Source: Lachnoclostridium sp. UBA903
GTDB lineage: Bacteria > Bacillota > Clostridia > Lachnospirales > Lachnospiraceae
Reading direction: 5' to 3'
Length of the DNA: 60,433 nucleotides
Assembly: GCA_002294045.1 (NCBI GenBank)
Contig: DBEP01000064.1
Location: forward strand, 14,206-74,638
Shown: positions 42,678-51,849 of the stretch, piece after piece
Layout of the letters: every line of letters begins with the position of its first letter
Position numbering within the stretch: the first letter of the stretch is position 1
Position numbers and translations under genes: made by a program
Notes under the pieces: model-generated
Databases searched by the model: none
What the model was told of the DNA's origin: nothing
Seen by the model: only the letters and a program-made list of their open reading frames with translations

Positions 42678-44810
42678 CTACTGAACGAGCGTTCCGTCAT
42701 AATACACTTTCAAAACAGGATTGGTTATAGGCGCATAGTCCGACCAATCCGCTTTGGCAAACCGGATACTTACCGTACACGTACCGGTGCCTTCTGTCAG
42801 AGTTATCGTATCATTAAAGGTAAGTGTCAAACTTGCATCCGCTATTGTTCCGCTTACGTTACTTGTTATATCCGTATACCACGGAGCCGTATTCAGCTGT
42901 AATGCGGCGTTGTCGCACCAAACATTTTGCTGCTCGCCGCTTATACCATCTGCGGTAAAAACAGTTTTTAATTTTGATAAATCGATTGTCCCGCTTTTTG
43001 CGGTTATCGTATACGTTTGATTTACCGTATTACCGTTATGCCTTGTGGTTACCGCAGCTTCGGGTATTCCTGTTCCGGGAGCCGGAGTTATGGTTGGCGT
43101 AACCGTAGGCGTCGGAGTTATGGTTGGTGAGGGTGTTATAGTCGGTGATACCGTTGGCGTAGGTGTTACGGTTAAATCTTCAATAATGGAATAAAAGGCC
43201 GGTTTTGCCTTGTAATCACCGTTAAACAGCAGAGGATAACCGCCAAGCCAGCTGGTCGCATCCGTAATACCCCAGAAAATAACAGCCGTTATGTTGATAC
43301 CCTCCTCCTTTAAGCTTATACATTTATTTATTAAAAGCTTATAACGGGCCGCCTGCAAGTTTAATGCACTGTCGCTGTTATCAGGCTGTTTTATATCCAA
43401 TTCCGTAAGCTGTATCTCAAGGTCTAAAGTATCATATTTTCTTACTGCTGTTTCAAACATACTGATGCTCGGATAATCCATAGTCCAATGGGACTGCATT
43501 CCCATACCATCGACCAATCCCTTGCTTTTCAAATTTTCAAGAATAGCGTATATAAAATTACTTTTTACGCTTTCATATTCATTGTAATCATTGTAATATA
43601 GCTTACAGCCTTCCGGAGCATATTTTCTTGCATATTCAAATGCCTTCTCAATAAAATCCGCACCGATTGTCTGCATCCAGGGGGAATTTCCCGGAGTCGT
43701 ATTATTGGAGCCGGGATTTCTCATACCTGTGGAAGTATTGGGATCAACCGCTTCATTTACAACGTCCCAGGCATAAAATTCAACAGTCGGATAATTTGTT
43801 TCCAGAAGAGCCATTACATTTTTTATGTAATTTTCCAATCTTTGAAGCATAATTTCCTTGGATACCCATGCTGCGTTTGAATCGGTGGAATAATTTTCCT
43901 TAAAGAACCAGTCCGGCGTCTGGTTATGCCATACCAGCGTATGTCCCCTAACCGGCAAATTATTATCTCTTGCAAATTCAAGCAGCGTTCTGGCAGCCCT
44001 TAAATTCACCTGAGGATTTACCTGATTTCCGCCGTTTGTTTCCATATATGCAATTGTGGCGTCATAATCCAGTACAGAATCCGGTTTGAGTTCATTACCG
44101 AACGTAATACTATTGTAGTGTTTTAATACAAGTGCCTTTCCGGGAGCGGGAGCAATTTCATTTGCAGTTCCGGCGCAACCCATGTCGAAATAAGGAGCAA
44201 AAACATCTTTTAAGCTGGCTATATCCGTCTCTATTTCAGGAAGGACAGCCGGTGTTGCAGTGAAATCATCCAAGTAGAAATCCATTAAGTCCTGGGCAGA
44301 CGGAGAAGTTTTATATTCCGTTTCCACATAAATATTTACATTGGCGGCATCTGTGGGAATTGTGTATTGGCCTTCTAAATATGTCCATTGCCCTTTTGCA
44401 ACAGATGAAGTCTTGATATTTTTATATACATCACTTACTCCATCATTATATTGAAGCTGCAGGCTGAAATTCTGTGTACCGGAATAGGAATCTCCCACGT
44501 ATTTAATCCATATTCCAAAGACATAAGTTTCTCCCAGGGTCAAGTCGGCTGTTTTATCACACATGGCCCCGTTCCAGGTCTCGGTGCGATCACTGATTTT
44601 AATGCTCTGAGTACCTGAATATGCCTGCTCCGTACTTAGTGCAACCGTTTCTGATCCTCTGGGGCCCCAACCGTTCAGATCAGTCTCAAAATCATCCAGG
44701 AGCAAGTTGCCATAAGATGCTGCCGCCTCAAGTGTTGCCAAATGGTAATATGAGACGGGCAAAATTAAAGCACAGGTTATTAGAATAGCCAACATTTTTT
44801 TTCTAAACAT
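42678..44810 (-). CDS. Secreted endo-1,4-beta-xylanase, GH10 with carbohydrate-binding modules
   Basis: The 710-aa protein has a signal peptide (about residues 1-30). A CBM22-like beta-sandwich follows (about 36-185; LLLDDFETDLNGWGPRG to DFYLDDFTATP), then a GH10 catalytic barrel (about 200-545) with acid/base Glu353 in DVVNEA and nucleophile Glu470 in LTELDI. A Thr-Pro-rich linker (about 548-590) leads to a C-terminal module ending in FAKADWSDY and VYYDGTLV, which resembles CBM3. It hydrolyses internal xylan bonds outside the cell; CBM22 binds xylan and a CBM3-like module would anchor it to cellulose. AGGAGGGG precedes the start. It is divergent from the deacetylase gene. Confidence 0.88.
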   Translation of the reverse strand: MFRKKMLAILITCALILPVSYYHLATLEAAASYGNLLLDDFETDLNGWGPRGSETVALSTEQAYSGTQSIKISDRTETWNGAMCDKTADLTLGETYVFGIWIKYVGDSYSGTQNFSLQLQYNDGVSDVYKNIKTSSVAKGQWTYLEGQYTIPTDAANVNIYVETEYKTSPSAQDLMDFYLDDFTATPAVLPEIETDIASLKDVFAPYFDMGCAGTANEIAPAPGKALVLKHYNSITFGNELKPDSVLDYDATIAYMETNGGNQVNPQVNLRAARTLLEFARDNNLPVRGHTLVWHNQTPDWFFKENYSTDSNAAWVSKEIMLQRLENYIKNVMALLETNYPTVEFYAWDVVNEAVDPNTSTGMRNPGSNNTTPGNSPWMQTIGADFIEKAFEYARKYAPEGCKLYYNDYNEYESVKSNFIYAILENLKSKGLVDGMGMQSHWTMDYPSISMFETAVRKYDTLDLEIQLTELDIKQPDNSDSALNLQAARYKLLINKCISLKEEGINITAVIFWGITDATSWLGGYPLLFNGDYKAKPAFYSIIEDLTVTPTPTVSPTITPSPTITPTPTVTPTITPAPGTGIPEAAVTTRHNGNTVNQTYTITAKSGTIDLSKLKTVFTADGISGEQQNVWCDNAALQLNTAPWYTDITSNVSGTIADASLTLTFNDTITLTEGTGTCTVSIRFAKADWSDYAPITNPVLKVYYDGTLVQ

Positions 44811-45199
44811 ACATATCCCCTCCTAAGTTTTTAATATATTTTATTACGATTCCATTTATAGAAAAAATATCTTACGGATAAACATTTTTCCGCATGGATA
44901 ACTTGTCTGTAAATGGAATGTATATACATTATATTCCAAAATATAGAAAAATTAAAGCTTTTTCTCTAAATTTTGGAATATTTTTTTGGCAATCCGTATA
45001 ATCCGGTACAGGCGCTTTCGGAAAATAACAGTATTGTTACCGATAAAGTGTACATTTTATGGTCCGGAAGGGCTTTTTCTTTAAACATAACCAAATGGAA
45101 TATCTTTGAAAAAATAAAAAAATATATGTATGTTTTTTTTAACTAAAATGTGTTAAAATATTCCGTAGATTAATATGGCAATTAAAGGAGAAACAAATT
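44811..45199. promoter_or_regulatory. Divergent intergenic region with a repeated TTTTTCT...TGGAAT motif
   Basis: Between the xylanase and deacetylase genes the motif TTTTTCT-(T/A-rich)-TGGAAT occurs several times. On the minus strand it lies at about 44849-44867 and 44930-44950. On the plus strand it lies at about 44960-44980 and, more loosely, 45074-45103; a shortened version (CTGTAAATGGAAT) is at 44907-44919. A perfect palindrome AATGTATATACATT lies at 44917-44930. They may be regulator or alternative-sigma sites for the two genes; no standard -35/-10 pair stands out. Confidence 0.4.
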
Positions 45200-46441
45200 T
45201 TGGACAAAGAAAATAAGATAAATATTCAGGATTCCAATACTCCGAGAAGCAACCGGGTGAAACGTATTAAAACAAGTATTATATTTGTCGCGCTAGTTTT
45301 ATTGATTCTTCCTACAATTTTATGTATTATCCTATTTTTTAGACTAAATTCTCTGCAACAGCAGATTGATATATTAATGATAGAACGGTATGATGCAACT
45401 TACAGCGGTGATAACCATACAAGCAGTGAAACAGTTGCCCATACCGCGACAGTTTATAACAGCGGACCGGGCACGGATACCGGACCGGGCGATATGAAAG
45501 AGGGAGAGGGTACGCTTCCTTCTCTTGAAGAAAATGCGGAAAACAATTATAATATTACAAAGCCGGATACTTATGAAGTAAAAAGTACCGATTCTGTAAA
45601 AGAAGCGGACATCCGGAAGGATGACGGGAATAAGGAAGAAAATACCGGTACCGGTAAATATGATACCGGAGGAAAAGACGATACTGCGGTAAAAGACGAT
45701 ACTGCGGAAAAAGATGGGGATACGGACAAAACAGCCGTTTCGGAGTTAAAATTTTCTCAGATGAATGACAAAGCAAAAAAAGCAGACACGGACGAGGAGA
45801 AGTGGAAGGATTTTGATAAAAAAACAGTATATTTAACCTTTGACGACGGGCCGAGCAAGTATACGGAGGATATCCTTAAGGACCTGGCAGAGTATAACGT
45901 GAAGGCAACCTTTTTTGTTATAGGCAAAACAAATTCCCATTCCAAGGAGCTGTATAAGAAAATAGTAGATGAAGGCCATACTCTTGGAATGCATTCTTAT
46001 TCCCATGATTACAAGCAAATATATAAATCCGTGGAAGATTTTGATAAGGACTTTACAAAGCTTAGGGATTTGTTATATGATACTACTGGATACCTTCCTT
46101 CTATCTATCGCTTTCCCGGCGGCAGCAGCAGTGTCAGGAAGAAAGATGTTTCTGCATTTATAAATTATCTGAATCAGAAGTCGGTTGTATATTTTGACTG
46201 GAATGTAGTTAGCGGTGATGCAACGGGAGTGGATTATACTGCAGAACAGCTATATGATAATGTCATTAACGGTATAAAATTACATAACAATTCCATTGTG
46301 CTGATGCATGATACTGACGCGAAGGAAAATACGGTTAAATCCTTAAAACAAATCCTTAAAACATTAACCGAGCAAGGAACAGAACTGTTACCATTGAATG
46401 AAAATGTAACACCCATACAACAAGTAAGTTTAACAGAATAA
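45200..46441 (+). CDS. Membrane-anchored polysaccharide deacetylase (NodB domain)
   Basis: The 413-aa protein begins with a basic segment and one membrane helix (about residues 24-48). A low-complexity Asp/Lys/Thr/Gly-rich spacer (to about 205) leads to a NodB domain with TFDDGPS (metal-binding Asp), HSYSH (metal His pair) and RFPGG. It removes acetyl groups from xylan, chitin or peptidoglycan on the outer face of the membrane. The start is a TTG codon 9 nt after AAAGGAG, which is unusual here. A short tandem repeat encodes DDTAVKDDTAEKD in the spacer. Its divergence from the xylanase makes acetylxylan a possible substrate, but cell-wall editing is equally likely. Confidence 0.85.
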   Translation: MDKENKINIQDSNTPRSNRVKRIKTSIIFVALVLLILPTILCIILFFRLNSLQQQIDILMIERYDATYSGDNHTSSETVAHTATVYNSGPGTDTGPGDMKEGEGTLPSLEENAENNYNITKPDTYEVKSTDSVKEADIRKDDGNKEENTGTGKYDTGGKDDTAVKDDTAEKDGDTDKTAVSELKFSQMNDKAKKADTDEEKWKDFDKKTVYLTFDDGPSKYTEDILKDLAEYNVKATFFVIGKTNSHSKELYKKIVDEGHTLGMHSYSHDYKQIYKSVEDFDKDFTKLRDLLYDTTGYLPSIYRFPGGSSSVRKKDVSAFINYLNQKSVVYFDWNVVSGDATGVDYTAEQLYDNVINGIKLHNNSIVLMHDTDAKENTVKSLKQILKTLTEQGTELLPLNENVTPIQQVSLTE

Positions 46442-46475
46442 ACAAAATAAAAGCAATTGACACAGGAGGATGAAT

Positions 46476-47303
46476 ATGGGTTTTTTTAAAGAATTCAAGG
46501 ACGATTTATCACAGGCAGTAAACGAATTATTACCGGAAGAAGCGTTTGACGACGGCGCAGAGGTTAATACTTTAAAGGATGGAGCTGAAGACACAGGTAC
46601 TGCACAGGCCGAGGATAAACTGACCGAAGCCGGAGAGACTGAGGCAGACGAGGATAAAATGCCGGAAACCGAGGCAGATGAGAAACCGGCGGATGAAGAT
46701 GATAATGATAATGTAGATATGGATATTCTCGACGATATACTGACTGGGGAAGAGAATGGGGAAGAAGAAAGCTGGGCAGAAGAGAATGCAGATTTAAATG
46801 AAACGTCTGCCGGAAAGTCAGAAAAGGAAGACAACTCCAATGAACCGCCCAAGTTTACCAGTGATGAAGTAAGTGTCATTACAAAAAGCACCGTTATCAC
46901 GGGTAATATTAACTCTGAAGGCTCTTTGGAAGTTATGGGTACAATTAAAGGTGATGTTGAATGTCAGGGTAAACTCTCTATTGTGGGTCTGGTCACCGGT
47001 AATTGTATGGCAGCCGAGGTATATGTGGGAGCAAAGCGCTTTGAAGGCTGCATTAACAGTGAAGGCAGTATCAAGATTGGACTTGGTACGGTTGTAATCG
47101 GTGACGTAACAGGTACTTCCGGTGTAATTGCGGGGGCTGTAAAAGGGGATATTGATATCAGCGGGCCCATAATTATTGATTCCTCAGCCGTAATTAAAGG
47201 TAATATTAAGGCACAGTCAATTCAGATTAATAACGGAGCCGTTATTGAAGGTTTCTGCTCTCTGTCCTATGCATCCATAGATATCGATAATATATTTGAA
47301 TAA
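46476..47303 (+). CDS. Bactofilin with acidic N-terminal extension
   Basis: The 275-aa protein ends in a bactofilin (DUF583) beta-helix of about 145 residues (VITKSTVITGNINSEGSLEV onward). It has repeated strands such as GTIKGDVECQGKLSIVG and GAVKGDIDISGPIIIDSSAV. The first 130 residues are very acidic (many Glu and Asp), with an amphipathic MGFFKEFKDDLSQAV start that could bind membrane. Bactofilins polymerise into membrane-linked filaments that localise cell-wall enzymes. ATG 46476 is preferred over ATG 46470, which touches the AGGAGG. It lies 18 nt upstream of pyrH and 34 nt after the deacetylase, so it may link to either. Confidence 0.85.
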   Translation: MGFFKEFKDDLSQAVNELLPEEAFDDGAEVNTLKDGAEDTGTAQAEDKLTEAGETEADEDKMPETEADEKPADEDDNDNVDMDILDDILTGEENGEEESWAEENADLNETSAGKSEKEDNSNEPPKFTSDEVSVITKSTVITGNINSEGSLEVMGTIKGDVECQGKLSIVGLVTGNCMAAEVYVGAKRFEGCINSEGSIKIGLGTVVIGDVTGTSGVIAGAVKGDIDISGPIIIDSSAVIKGNIKAQSIQINNGAVIEGFCSLSYASIDIDNIFE

Positions 47304-47320
47304 CCGGAGGTAATATTAAT

Positions 47321-48025
47321 ATGAATAGATATAAAAGAGTCTTACTGAAATTAAGCGGGGAGGCTCTGGCCGGTGACAAAAAAAACGGTTTTAATGAAGC
47401 AACCTGTATTGCGGTTGCAGAACAGGTGAAACAACTGGCAGAAGATGGAGTGGAAGTTGGAGTAGTAATCGGGGGTGGTAACTTCTGGAGAGGAAGGACC
47501 AGTGAGACTATTGACCGCACAAAGGCCGATCAGATAGGTATGCTGGCAACGGTAATGAATTGTATCTATGTTTCTGAAATTTTCAGATATGTGGGTATGA
47601 ATACACAGATTCTGACACCATTTGAATGCGGCAATATGACAAAACTTTTCTCAAAAGACAGAGCAAATAAATATTTTGGCAAAGGTATGGTCATATTTTT
47701 AGCAGGCGGCACAGGCCATCCTTATTTCTCCACAGATACCGGAGCTGTTCTTCGTGCGGTTGAACTGGATGTGGATGTTATACTTATGGCCAAGGCTGTG
47801 GACGGAGTATATGATCGTGATCCGAAAAAGAATCCGAATGCTAAAAAATTTGATACGATCAGTTTGCAGGAAACGCTGGAAAGAAAGCTGGCAGTAGTTG
47901 ATTTATCTGCAACCGTATTAAGTCTGGAAAATAAAATGCCAATGCTTGTATTTGCCCTTCAGGAAGAGAACAGTATAGTGAAAGCGGTTCAGGGAGATTT
48001 TAGCGGAACCAGAATAACTGTTTAA
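47321..48025 (+). CDS. pyrH: UMP kinase
   Basis: The 234-aa protein has the bacterial UMP kinase sequence, with LLKLSGEALAG, VGVVIGGGNFWRG, the allosteric and nucleotide regions GGTGHPYFSTDTGA and AKAVDGVYDRDPKKN. It makes UDP from UMP and ATP for pyrimidine nucleotide synthesis. GGAGG precedes the ATG. It opens the conserved pyrH-frr-uppS-cdsA-dxr-rseP cluster. The rpsB and tsf genes that often precede it are absent; a bactofilin gene is there instead. Confidence 0.96.
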   Translation: MNRYKRVLLKLSGEALAGDKKNGFNEATCIAVAEQVKQLAEDGVEVGVVIGGGNFWRGRTSETIDRTKADQIGMLATVMNCIYVSEIFRYVGMNTQILTPFECGNMTKLFSKDRANKYFGKGMVIFLAGGTGHPYFSTDTGAVLRAVELDVDVILMAKAVDGVYDRDPKKNPNAKKFDTISLQETLERKLAVVDLSATVLSLENKMPMLVFALQEENSIVKAVQGDFSGTRITV

Positions 48026-48090
48026 CAAAGTATATATTATAGGAACATAATCATGTTTCTATAATCGGATGCACGGCGCAAAAGCAGCGC

Positions 48091-48111
48091 CTTTTATCGG
48101 AAGATAAAAAG
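48091..48111 (+). other. Small stem-loop between pyrH and frr
   Basis: CTTTTATC pairs with GATAAAAAG around a GGAA loop (48091-48111). It precedes the frr ribosome binding site by about 25 nt. Role unknown. Confidence 0.4.
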
Positions 48112-48148
48112 CAGCTATCGATAAGTTATTTTAATTGGAGGAGAGATT

Positions 48149-48703
48149 ATGGATTCAAGAATTGAACAATATGAAGGTAAAATGAAAAAATCATTGGAAA
48201 ATTTAAAAGAGGAGTTTTCAACAATACGTGCCGGAAGGGCCAATCCGCATCTGCTGGATAAACTTAGAGTGGATTATTACGGAACTCCGTCTAATCTTCA
48301 GTCAGTAGCCAATATATCGGTTCCTGAACCAAGAGTCATACAGATACAGCCATGGGAAAGCAGATTAATTAAGGACATTGAAAAAGCCATACTTGCCTCG
48401 GATTTAGGTCTGACACCAAATAATGACGGTAAAATTATACGTTTGACATTCCCGGAATTAACGGAAGAGAGAAGAAAAGAACTGGTGAAAGATGTTAAGA
48501 AGAAGGCGGAAAATGCTAAGGTTGCTGTTCGCAACATAAGAAGAGATGCAAATGATTCCATTAAAAAACTTAATAAAAACAATGAAATATCGGAAGACGA
48601 AGTTAAAATTTTAGAAGAAAGCATTCAAAAAGCAACGGATAAGTTTATTGGGGAGATCGATAAACTGACGGATGACAAATCAAAGGAAATCCTTACCGTA
48701 TAA
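48149..48703 (+). CDS. frr: Ribosome recycling factor
   Basis: The 184-aa protein is full length for the family, with FSTIRAGRANPHLLDKLRVD and YYGTPSNLQSVANISVPEPR. The C-terminal helix is rich in Lys and Glu. It releases ribosomes from mRNA after termination together with EF-G. GGAGGAGA precedes the ATG. Its place after pyrH is conserved in Firmicutes. Confidence 0.97.
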   Translation: MDSRIEQYEGKMKKSLENLKEEFSTIRAGRANPHLLDKLRVDYYGTPSNLQSVANISVPEPRVIQIQPWESRLIKDIEKAILASDLGLTPNNDGKIIRLTFPELTEERRKELVKDVKKKAENAKVAVRNIRRDANDSIKKLNKNNEISEDEVKILEESIQKATDKFIGEIDKLTDDKSKEILTV

Positions 48704-48717
48704 GACTTTTTTTAAAA

Positions 48718-48760
48718 GGGGCTGTTGCAAATTCAATAACCCGGCAGGAGCAACAGTCCC
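48718..48760 (+). terminator. Stem-loop between frr and uppS
   Basis: GGGGCTGTTGC pairs with GCAACAGTCCC with one mismatch (48718-48760), followed by TTAATTA. It may partly attenuate transcription into uppS, since T-rich sequence is short. Confidence 0.45.
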
Positions 48761-48789
48761 TTAATTACGAAAATTAGTTGGAGGTCTCC

Positions 48790-49515
48790 ATGGGAGATAT
48801 TTATGATCAGGTGGGTATGAAAATACCTGAACATGTTGCAATTATACTGGATGGTAACGGCCGCTGGGCCAGGAAAAAATTGATGCCCAGGAATTACGGC
48901 CATGCCCAGGGCAGCAAAACAGTTGAAAAAATCTGCAAAGAAGCATATGATATGGGTGTGAAATATTTAACGGTATACGCATTTTCAACGGAAAACTGGT
49001 CCAGACCTCAGGAAGAGGTTGATGCCCTTATGAAATTGCTTCGCAGCTATATGAAGGACTGTTTGAAAACAAGCAGCAAGAATAATATGAAAGTCCGTGT
49101 CCTGGGGGATATATCAAAATTAAGTGAGGATATAAAGGATAGTATTACTGAGCTGGAAAGCGCATCAGCCGGAAATACGGGGCTGAATTTTCAGGTAGCT
49201 TTGAATTATGGCGGCAGGGACGAAATTATAAGAGGAATAAAAAAGCTGGCCATGGATGTTAAAGCGGAAAAGATAAGTCCGGAAGATATTAATGAAAATA
49301 TTTTTACGGATTATTTAGATACCAGAGGGATTCCGGATCCCGATTTATTAATAAGAACAAGCGGGGAACAGAGGGTTTCCAATTTTTTATTATGGCAGCT
49401 GGCATATACGGAGTTTTACTTTACGGATACCTTATGGCCTGATTTTGACAAAGAAGAGCTGAGGAAGGCGTTTGAATACTACAATAGTAGAAACAGAAGA
49501 TTTGGTGCGATATAA
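48790..49515 (+). CDS. uppS: Isoprenyl (undecaprenyl) diphosphate synthase
   Basis: The 241-aa cis-prenyltransferase has the catalytic HVAIILDGNGRWA (Asp21), YAFSTENWSRP, and the C-terminal DLLIRTSGEQRVSNFLLWQ. It condenses isopentenyl diphosphate units into the C55 carrier lipid for cell-wall synthesis. ATG 48790 follows GGAGGT; an in-frame TTG at 48778 is not needed. It is followed by cdsA after 13 nt. Confidence 0.95.
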   Translation: MGDIYDQVGMKIPEHVAIILDGNGRWARKKLMPRNYGHAQGSKTVEKICKEAYDMGVKYLTVYAFSTENWSRPQEEVDALMKLLRSYMKDCLKTSSKNNMKVRVLGDISKLSEDIKDSITELESASAGNTGLNFQVALNYGGRDEIIRGIKKLAMDVKAEKISPEDINENIFTDYLDTRGIPDPDLLIRTSGEQRVSNFLLWQLAYTEFYFTDTLWPDFDKEELRKAFEYYNSRNRRFGAI

Positions 49516-49528
49516 TAGGAGGAATTAT

Positions 49529-50326
49529 ATGTTTTGGGTTAGGTTCCGTAGTTCGGTTATACTTATGATAGTTGCGGTTACTGCGCTTATTTTGGGAGGG
49601 AATATCCTGTTTGCCGCGGTTTTAGCTATTTCGCTGATTGGCATGATGGAATTATACCGGACCTTAAAGCTTAACAAATCGATCCTTGGTATTCTGGGTT
49701 ATATTGCCGCTGTTGTATTTGACGTTCTGGTACTGCTCAGATTAGAAACGTATCATATACCGTTGATTATAGCTTTTTTACTGTTTCTGATGCTGGCATA
49801 CGTATTTTCCTATCCCAAATACCGGATGGAAGATGTAGCCGTTATATTTTTCGGGCTGTTTTATGTTGCGGTAATGTTAAGTTTTGTTTATCGGGTCAGG
49901 ATGCTGGAGGACGGAATCTTGCTGGTTTGGCTGATTATTATAGGAGCCTGGGGTTCGGATACCTGTGCATATTGTGTCGGAATGCTTATCGGCAAACATA
50001 AAATTTTTCCGGAGTTAAGTCCTAAAAAATCTCTGGAAGGCTGTATCGGAGGAGTTTTTGGAGCGGTTCTGCTAGGATTTCTATTTGCCGGTATATTTAA
50101 GGACAGAATAGAAGTAGTCCAAAATCCGCAGATAGCCTACGGGATCATATGCGGAGCATCAAGTATCATTTCCCAATTAGGGGATTTGGCAGCATCTGCA
50201 ATTAAAAGAAATAATAATATTAAAGATTATGGAACACTAATACCTGGCCATGGAGGTATTTTAGACCGTTTTGACAGTATTATATTTGTTGCACCGGTTG
50301 TATATTTACTTTCTAGCATATTATAA
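49529..50326 (+). CDS. cdsA: Phosphatidate cytidylyltransferase
   Basis: The 265-aa membrane protein has about seven or eight helices and the CdsA signature near the C-terminus (GTLIPGHGGILDRFDS), plus LSPKKSLEGCIGGVFGA. It converts phosphatidate and CTP into CDP-diacylglycerol, the branch point of phospholipid synthesis. ATG 49529 follows TAGGAGGA. A 333-nt leader separates it from dxr. Confidence 0.95.
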   Translation: MFWVRFRSSVILMIVAVTALILGGNILFAAVLAISLIGMMELYRTLKLNKSILGILGYIAAVVFDVLVLLRLETYHIPLIIAFLLFLMLAYVFSYPKYRMEDVAVIFFGLFYVAVMLSFVYRVRMLEDGILLVWLIIIGAWGSDTCAYCVGMLIGKHKIFPELSPKKSLEGCIGGVFGAVLLGFLFAGIFKDRIEVVQNPQIAYGIICGASSIISQLGDLAASAIKRNNNIKDYGTLIPGHGGILDRFDSIIFVAPVVYLLSSIL

Positions 50327-50612
50327 CTATAATATAAGGAAAAAGATAACAGTCACAATTAATTAATTTTTGTGTAAAATATATATCAGTATACCTAATG
50401 TACTGTCTGGCTCATAACGAAATAAATCCCGCTGCTGTTTTGCCATCTGCTGCGACAGCACACTTTATCTAAAGATGAACTGGACATTACACCGGTTTAG
50501 GATAAAAACGGATATTCAGTCCGGGATTGAATACCGGGAATGAGGTTAAGTTGAAAGAAAATTTATATTTAGAAAGGTCTGCCGGATATCGATTCTTTCA
50601 ACCTTTTATTTT
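50327..50612 (+). other. Long leader of dxr with a terminator-like hairpin
   Basis: No ORF of note. GTTGAAAGAA (50550-50559) pairs with TTCTTTCAAC (50593-50602) and is followed by CTTTTATTTT, which looks like an intrinsic terminator just upstream of hairpin D. Further upstream GCTGCTGTTTTG and a CTGCTGCGACAGC block could pair, and CCGGG is repeated at about 50520 and 50534. It could be an attenuator leader; I recognise no known riboswitch. Confidence 0.4.
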
Positions 50613-50659
50613 GGCAGTATCACATCTGCAAGCAGATGTGATATGCAATGGGTGTTAAA
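50613..50659 (+). promoter_or_regulatory. Start-proximal bulged hairpin, copy D
   Basis: GCA-G-TATCACATCTGC pairs with GCAGATGTGATATGC (50614-50646), 15 bp with only the bulged G unpaired. AATGGGTG, as in copy A, then precedes ATG 50660. Compared with copy A, stem bases differ on both arms in a compensating way. Confidence 0.72.
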
Positions 50660-51811
50660 ATGAAATACATATCAGTTCTTGGTTCTACCGGTTCCATCGG
50701 AACACAGACCCTGGAAATTGTAGATAATAATGAGGATTTAATGGTTAACGCATTAGCGGCGGCCAATAACATAGATTTATTAGAAATGCAGATCCGGAAA
50801 TTTAATCCGAAGCTTGCATGTGTATGGGATGAAAAGAAAGGAAAAGAACTTGCCCAAAAAGTGAAAGATTTACCGGTAAGGATTGTATCGGGAATGGACG
50901 GCTTAATCAGCTGTGCCACAGAAAAAAATACGGACACGGTTGTCACTGCCGTTGTGGGAATGATTGGAATACTGCCAACCATGGAAGCCATAAAGGCAGG
51001 AAAGGATATTGCACTTGCCAATAAAGAAACCTTAGTAGCCGCAGGACATATTATTATGCCCTTAGCAAAGGAATACGGTGTTAAACTGCTTCCTGTTGAC
51101 AGTGAGCATTCTGCCATTTTTCAGGCTCTTAACGGAGAAAACGGCAATGCTGTCAGCAGAATTATATTAACAGCTTCCGGCGGACCGTTTCGGGGAAAAA
51201 AGAGGAATGAATTAGAGAACATACGGGTGGAAGATGCATTAAAACATCCTAATTGGTCTATGGGAAGAAAAATTACCGTTGATTCCTCCACAATGGTTAA
51301 TAAAGGACTTGAAGTAATGGAAGCTAAATGGTTATTTCATGTTGATTTGGATAGAATACAGGTAGTAATACAGCCGCAGAGTATTATTCATTCCGCGGTT
51401 GAATTCGAAGACGGCAGTATTATTGCGCAGATGGGAACGCCGGATATGAAACTCCCCATACAATATGCCTTGTATTATCCTGCAAGAAGAACGCTTTCCG
51501 GAGCAGGACTTAATTTCTTTGAGCTTGGTAAATTAACATTTGAAGAGCCGGATTTTGAAACCTTTAAAGGTCTGAAGCTGGCATATGAGGTTGCCGGTGA
51601 AGGCGGCAGTCTGCCTGCCGTTTATAATGCGGCAAATGAAATAGCGGTTGCTAAATTTTTAAACAGAGAGATTCCATATCTGTATATTGCGGATTTAATT
51701 GAAGCGGCAGTTAAAAACCATAAAAAAATAGAAAATCCGTCAGTTTCCGAAATTCTTGATATTGAAGCGGAAACATATGATTATATAGAACTGCTGATAT
51801 CAAAAGGATAA
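50660..51811 (+). CDS. dxr: 1-deoxy-D-xylulose 5-phosphate reductoisomerase
   Basis: The 383-aa enzyme has the NADPH motif LGSTGSIGTQT (residues 6-16), LANKETLVAAG, VDSEHSAIFQ (metal-binding Asp and Glu) and SWSM-like PNWSMGRKITVDS. It makes MEP, the first committed step of the MEP isoprenoid pathway. ATG 50660 is chosen because the family N-terminus begins there, and the in-frame ATG at 50648 lies inside hairpin D's tail. Together with ispG in the same cluster it feeds uppS. Confidence 0.95.
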   Translation: MKYISVLGSTGSIGTQTLEIVDNNEDLMVNALAAANNIDLLEMQIRKFNPKLACVWDEKKGKELAQKVKDLPVRIVSGMDGLISCATEKNTDTVVTAVVGMIGILPTMEAIKAGKDIALANKETLVAAGHIIMPLAKEYGVKLLPVDSEHSAIFQALNGENGNAVSRIILTASGGPFRGKKRNELENIRVEDALKHPNWSMGRKITVDSSTMVNKGLEVMEAKWLFHVDLDRIQVVIQPQSIIHSAVEFEDGSIIAQMGTPDMKLPIQYALYYPARRTLSGAGLNFFELGKLTFEEPDFETFKGLKLAYEVAGEGGSLPAVYNAANEIAVAKFLNREIPYLYIADLIEAAVKNHKKIENPSVSEILDIEAETYDYIELLISKG

Positions 51812-51849
51812 AGTTTTTTGAATTATTTATACTAATTTAGGAGGTAAGG

